From positions 1 to 7,960 of the forward strand of contig JAJXYG010000091.1 of assembly GCA_021780705.1 (NCBI GenBank): 7,960 bases of DNA, written 5' to 3'. Of the stretch, positions 6,078 to 7,960 are shown piece after piece. A program made the position numbers and the translations under genes. Under the pieces are notes generated by a model. That model saw only the letters and a program-made list of their open reading frames with translations. It was not told the origin of the DNA and ran no database searches. Numbering within the stretch: the first letter of the stretch is position 1; each line of letters begins with the position of its first letter. The stretch comes from Bacteroidota bacterium. GTDB lineage: Bacteria > Bacteroidota > Bacteroidia > Chitinophagales > Chitinophagaceae.

Positions 6078-6809
6078 ATGAAACTTTCTTCCTTTTTCAT
6101 ATGGACCCTTTGGCTGCCTCTAAGCCTGTCGACCGCCTTCGGGCAGGACTCGACGGGGGTAGACCACCCGGCCCGGACTTCCGAACCAGAGTTGCCGACC
6201 CTGGAGACCTGTATTGACTCTGCGGTGGCCCACAGTGCCATGGTGCAGTTTCGAAACCTGGACATCCTTGCCAAGGCATCCAGTGTAAGGTCTGAAAAGA
6301 ATTACTGGACCCGTAACCTGTCGCTTCAGGCAGACAACCGCTACGGCACTTTCCCTTATTTCACATCCGGTGCCGGAGGGGCAGGAATCGTGACCACCAC
6401 CATCAGCCAGTTCAACTATGCTGCCGGAGTAAGCCTGACTTTCCCGCTTGAAGACCTCCTGGACCGAAAGAACAAAGTACATCACGCCCAGGTAGAACTC
6501 CAGGAAGCAAAAAGCATGGCCTCCGCTCAAAAAGAAGAAGTGCGCCAGCTGGTGATTCATCAGTATGAGGACCTGCTGCTAAAACAGAAGCTTCTTCGCA
6601 TCAAATCCCTAAGTATGTCCAATGCCCGGATCAATATGGAGACCGTGGAAAAGGAATTCAGGAACGGTACCGTCACCACTACGGAGTATATGCGGATCTC
6701 ACAAATTGTGTCCAACATAGAAAGTGAATTTGAATCCGCCAAGTCAGACTATATCTCCTCCAGGATGATCCTGGAAGAAATTGTAGGTTTTAAATTTCAA
6801 AAAGGATAA
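6078..6809 (+). CDS. Half-length TolC-family outer-membrane protein
   Basis: A predicted exported protein of 243 residues, related to the outer-membrane efflux proteins (OEP/TolC). Residues 1-22 are a signal peptide (hydrophobic core 6-21, likely cleavage AFG/QD). The mature part starts with a TolC-like segment (LPTLETCIDSAVAHS), followed by a region that could be membrane strands (RNLSLQADNRYG; FNYAAGVSLTFPL). It then has long helices with coiled-coil character and the typical NGTVTTTEYMR segment where family members have NG-hydrophobic-x-S/T. Canonical TolC proteins have two such repeats (about 400-480 residues); only one is present, with no frameshift visible and a normal stop just before the next gene. 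It starts 21 nt after the transferase and ends 14 nt before the Wzz-like gene, so it probably serves EPS export across the outer membrane in place of, or beside, a Wza-type protein (inference). Confidence 0.75.
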   Translation: MKLSSFFIWTLWLPLSLSTAFGQDSTGVDHPARTSEPELPTLETCIDSAVAHSAMVQFRNLDILAKASSVRSEKNYWTRNLSLQADNRYGTFPYFTSGAGGAGIVTTTISQFNYAAGVSLTFPLEDLLDRKNKVHHAQVELQEAKSMASAQKEEVRQLVIHQYEDLLLKQKLLRIKSLSMSNARINMETVEKEFRNGTVTTTEYMRISQIVSNIESEFESAKSDYISSRMILEEIVGFKFQKG

Positions 6810-6823
6810 AGCAGTATAAAAAA

Positions 6824-7960
6824 ATGAAAGCAATTGAGTTCATAAGGTTAGTCAGGCGGCATCTCGTGTTGTTGATTGTGCTGCCGCTACTGCTTGCGGG
6901 GCTAGTAATCCTGCTTACCCATACGCCGAAGTTCACCTATTCTTCCGAAACGGTCCTTTATACAGGACTTGCTACCGGATCCACTGTGGAAATGGACAAG
7001 ACCTTCAACTATTTTGTCATCAACACTGCTTTTGACAACCTCATCAATATTGTGGGTGCCCGGGAAACCCAGGAAGAGGTGGCCATTCGCCTTTTGAGCC
7101 AGCACCTGTTGCTGAAAGGACCCAACCCGTCCTATATCTCAGCCAAATCATATACAGATCTGCAAAAGATCGTCCCCCCCTCCCTGATTACCTACCTATC
7201 CAGTAATGGGGTAGACCTGAAGGGCGGAACACCATATTTAAAATATGACGCATCGGGTAAGACCGATCCCGTGGCCGACTCAGCCCTGGATCCGGACAGT
7301 GCTACCACCGACGAGGCAAGCCTTCTGCCTCAATCCATCAACCCGGCTGAATATGAAAGGACCGTGGTATTACTTACCCGGCTTATGAAAAGCAGCGATA
7401 CCAATTTTGTCTATAAGCTGCTGAACTATGACAACAAGCACTATAGCATCAAGGCCCTTTCCACCTTGAAAGCAGAAAGGGTGGCCAACAGCGACCTCAT
7501 TAAACTGAGTTTTCAATCCGATGACCCGGGTATTTGCCAGCAGACACTGGTCCTGTATAATCAGGTATGTAAAAAGAATTATCGCAACATCAAGGAAAAC
7601 CGCTCTGATGAAGTAGTCAAATATTTTGAATCCCAGTTATCCGATGCCCACACCAAGCTCAACAGCGCAGAAGACAAGCTGCTGGAGTTCAACAAGAAAA
7701 ATAATATCATCAACTACTACGAGCAAAGCAAAGCGGTAGCGGTGGAAAGGGAGGCCCTTGAAACGGATTACAATGACAAGAAAGCCCAGCTCGCTGGCCT
7801 GCAGGCAGCCATCAAAAGACTGGAGGACAAGCTGAATATACAACAGCAGGTCCAAATGAAGACCAGCGGCCTGCTGGATCGCAAGCAGGAACTCGGAGAC
7901 CTGAACTACGAGATCGCAATTGCTTCTGCGGATAGTGGACAGGCCAACCAGCAAAGAATC
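6824..7960 (+). CDS. Wzz/Wzc/GumC-type polysaccharide co-polymerase or export protein, 3' end outside window
   Basis: An inner-membrane protein thought to set chain length and link EPS polymerisation to export. The frame runs from the ATG at 6824 to the window end (379 codons, no stop). A positively charged N-terminus (RLVRRH, 8-13) precedes a transmembrane helix at 14-32, then the periplasmic Wzz-like domain (FTYSSETVLYTGLATG, 37-52). A low-complexity D/S/T-rich stretch lies at about 142-169. From about 262 on the sequence is strongly helical and charged, with coiled-coil character (KYFESQLSDAHTKLNSAEDK and onwards), as in the long helical arms of Wzc and GumC. The second membrane helix and any C-terminal tyrosine-kinase domain would lie beyond position 7960, so Wzc (kinase) and GumC/Wzz (no kinase) cannot be told apart here. 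It is the last visible gene of the HPt-led cluster. Confidence 0.85.
   Translation, partial: MKAIEFIRLVRRHLVLLIVLPLLLAGLVILLTHTPKFTYSSETVLYTGLATGSTVEMDKTFNYFVINTAFDNLINIVGARETQEEVAIRLLSQHLLLKGPNPSYISAKSYTDLQKIVPPSLITYLSSNGVDLKGGTPYLKYDASGKTDPVADSALDPDSATTDEASLLPQSINPAEYERTVVLLTRLMKSSDTNFVYKLLNYDNKHYSIKALSTLKAERVANSDLIKLSFQSDDPGICQQTLVLYNQVCKKNYRNIKENRSDEVVKYFESQLSDAHTKLNSAEDKLLEFNKKNNIINYYEQSKAVAVEREALETDYNDKKAQLAGLQAAIKRLEDKLNIQQQVQMKTSGLLDRKQELGDLNYEIAIASADSGQANQQRI

Overview
The window reads as a piece of an exopolysaccharide (EPS) biosynthesis and export locus, most likely from a Bacteroidota bacterium. This is inferred from the near absence of Shine-Dalgarno sequences (most starts follow short A-rich leaders), a VGNRPLP motif in the sugar transferase instead of VGPRP, and an HPt core with Pro where many phyla have Gly. 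No rRNA, tRNA, mobile element or CRISPR array is visible.

Layout. Positions 1-1164 (minus strand) hold the first 388 codons of a sigma-54-dependent response regulator (receiver plus AAA+ domain with an intact GAFTGA); its DNA-binding end lies outside the window. A divergent regulatory gap (1165-1343) follows. Next come two nucleotide-sugar genes on the plus strand, UDP-glucose 6-dehydrogenase (1344-2711) and UDP-glucuronate decarboxylase / UDP-xylose synthase (2730-3737). A second regulatory gap of 297 bp (3738-4034) precedes a tight plus-strand cluster: a stand-alone HPt protein (4035-4418), a single-domain CheY-like receiver (4433-4819), a polyprenyl-phosphate sugar-1-phosphate transferase with an N-terminal degenerate receiver domain (4857-6056), a half-length TolC-family outer-membrane protein (6078-6809), and the start of a Wzz/Wzc/GumC-type chain-length and export protein (6824 to the window end).

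How the genes fit together (inference). The first operon would supply UDP-GlcA and UDP-Xyl. The second would load the first sugar-phosphate onto the lipid carrier and export the polymer. Both gaps carry a sigma-54-like -24/-12 element (TGGCA.., GG-N10-GA), each about 26-27 bp upstream of the predicted A of the ATG if measured from the -12 position, giving predicted leaders of only 14-15 nt. Both also carry a GRRAA/TTTTTCC array about 80-90 bp upstream of the -24 GG. Together with the divergent sigma-54 activator this suggests one small regulon.

The most unusual feature is the signalling content of the second operon: an HPt, a phosphorylatable receiver and a pseudo-receiver (Glu at the Asp position) fused directly to the priming transferase. 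This suggests that EPS initiation may be controlled post-translationally by a phosphorelay as well as transcriptionally.
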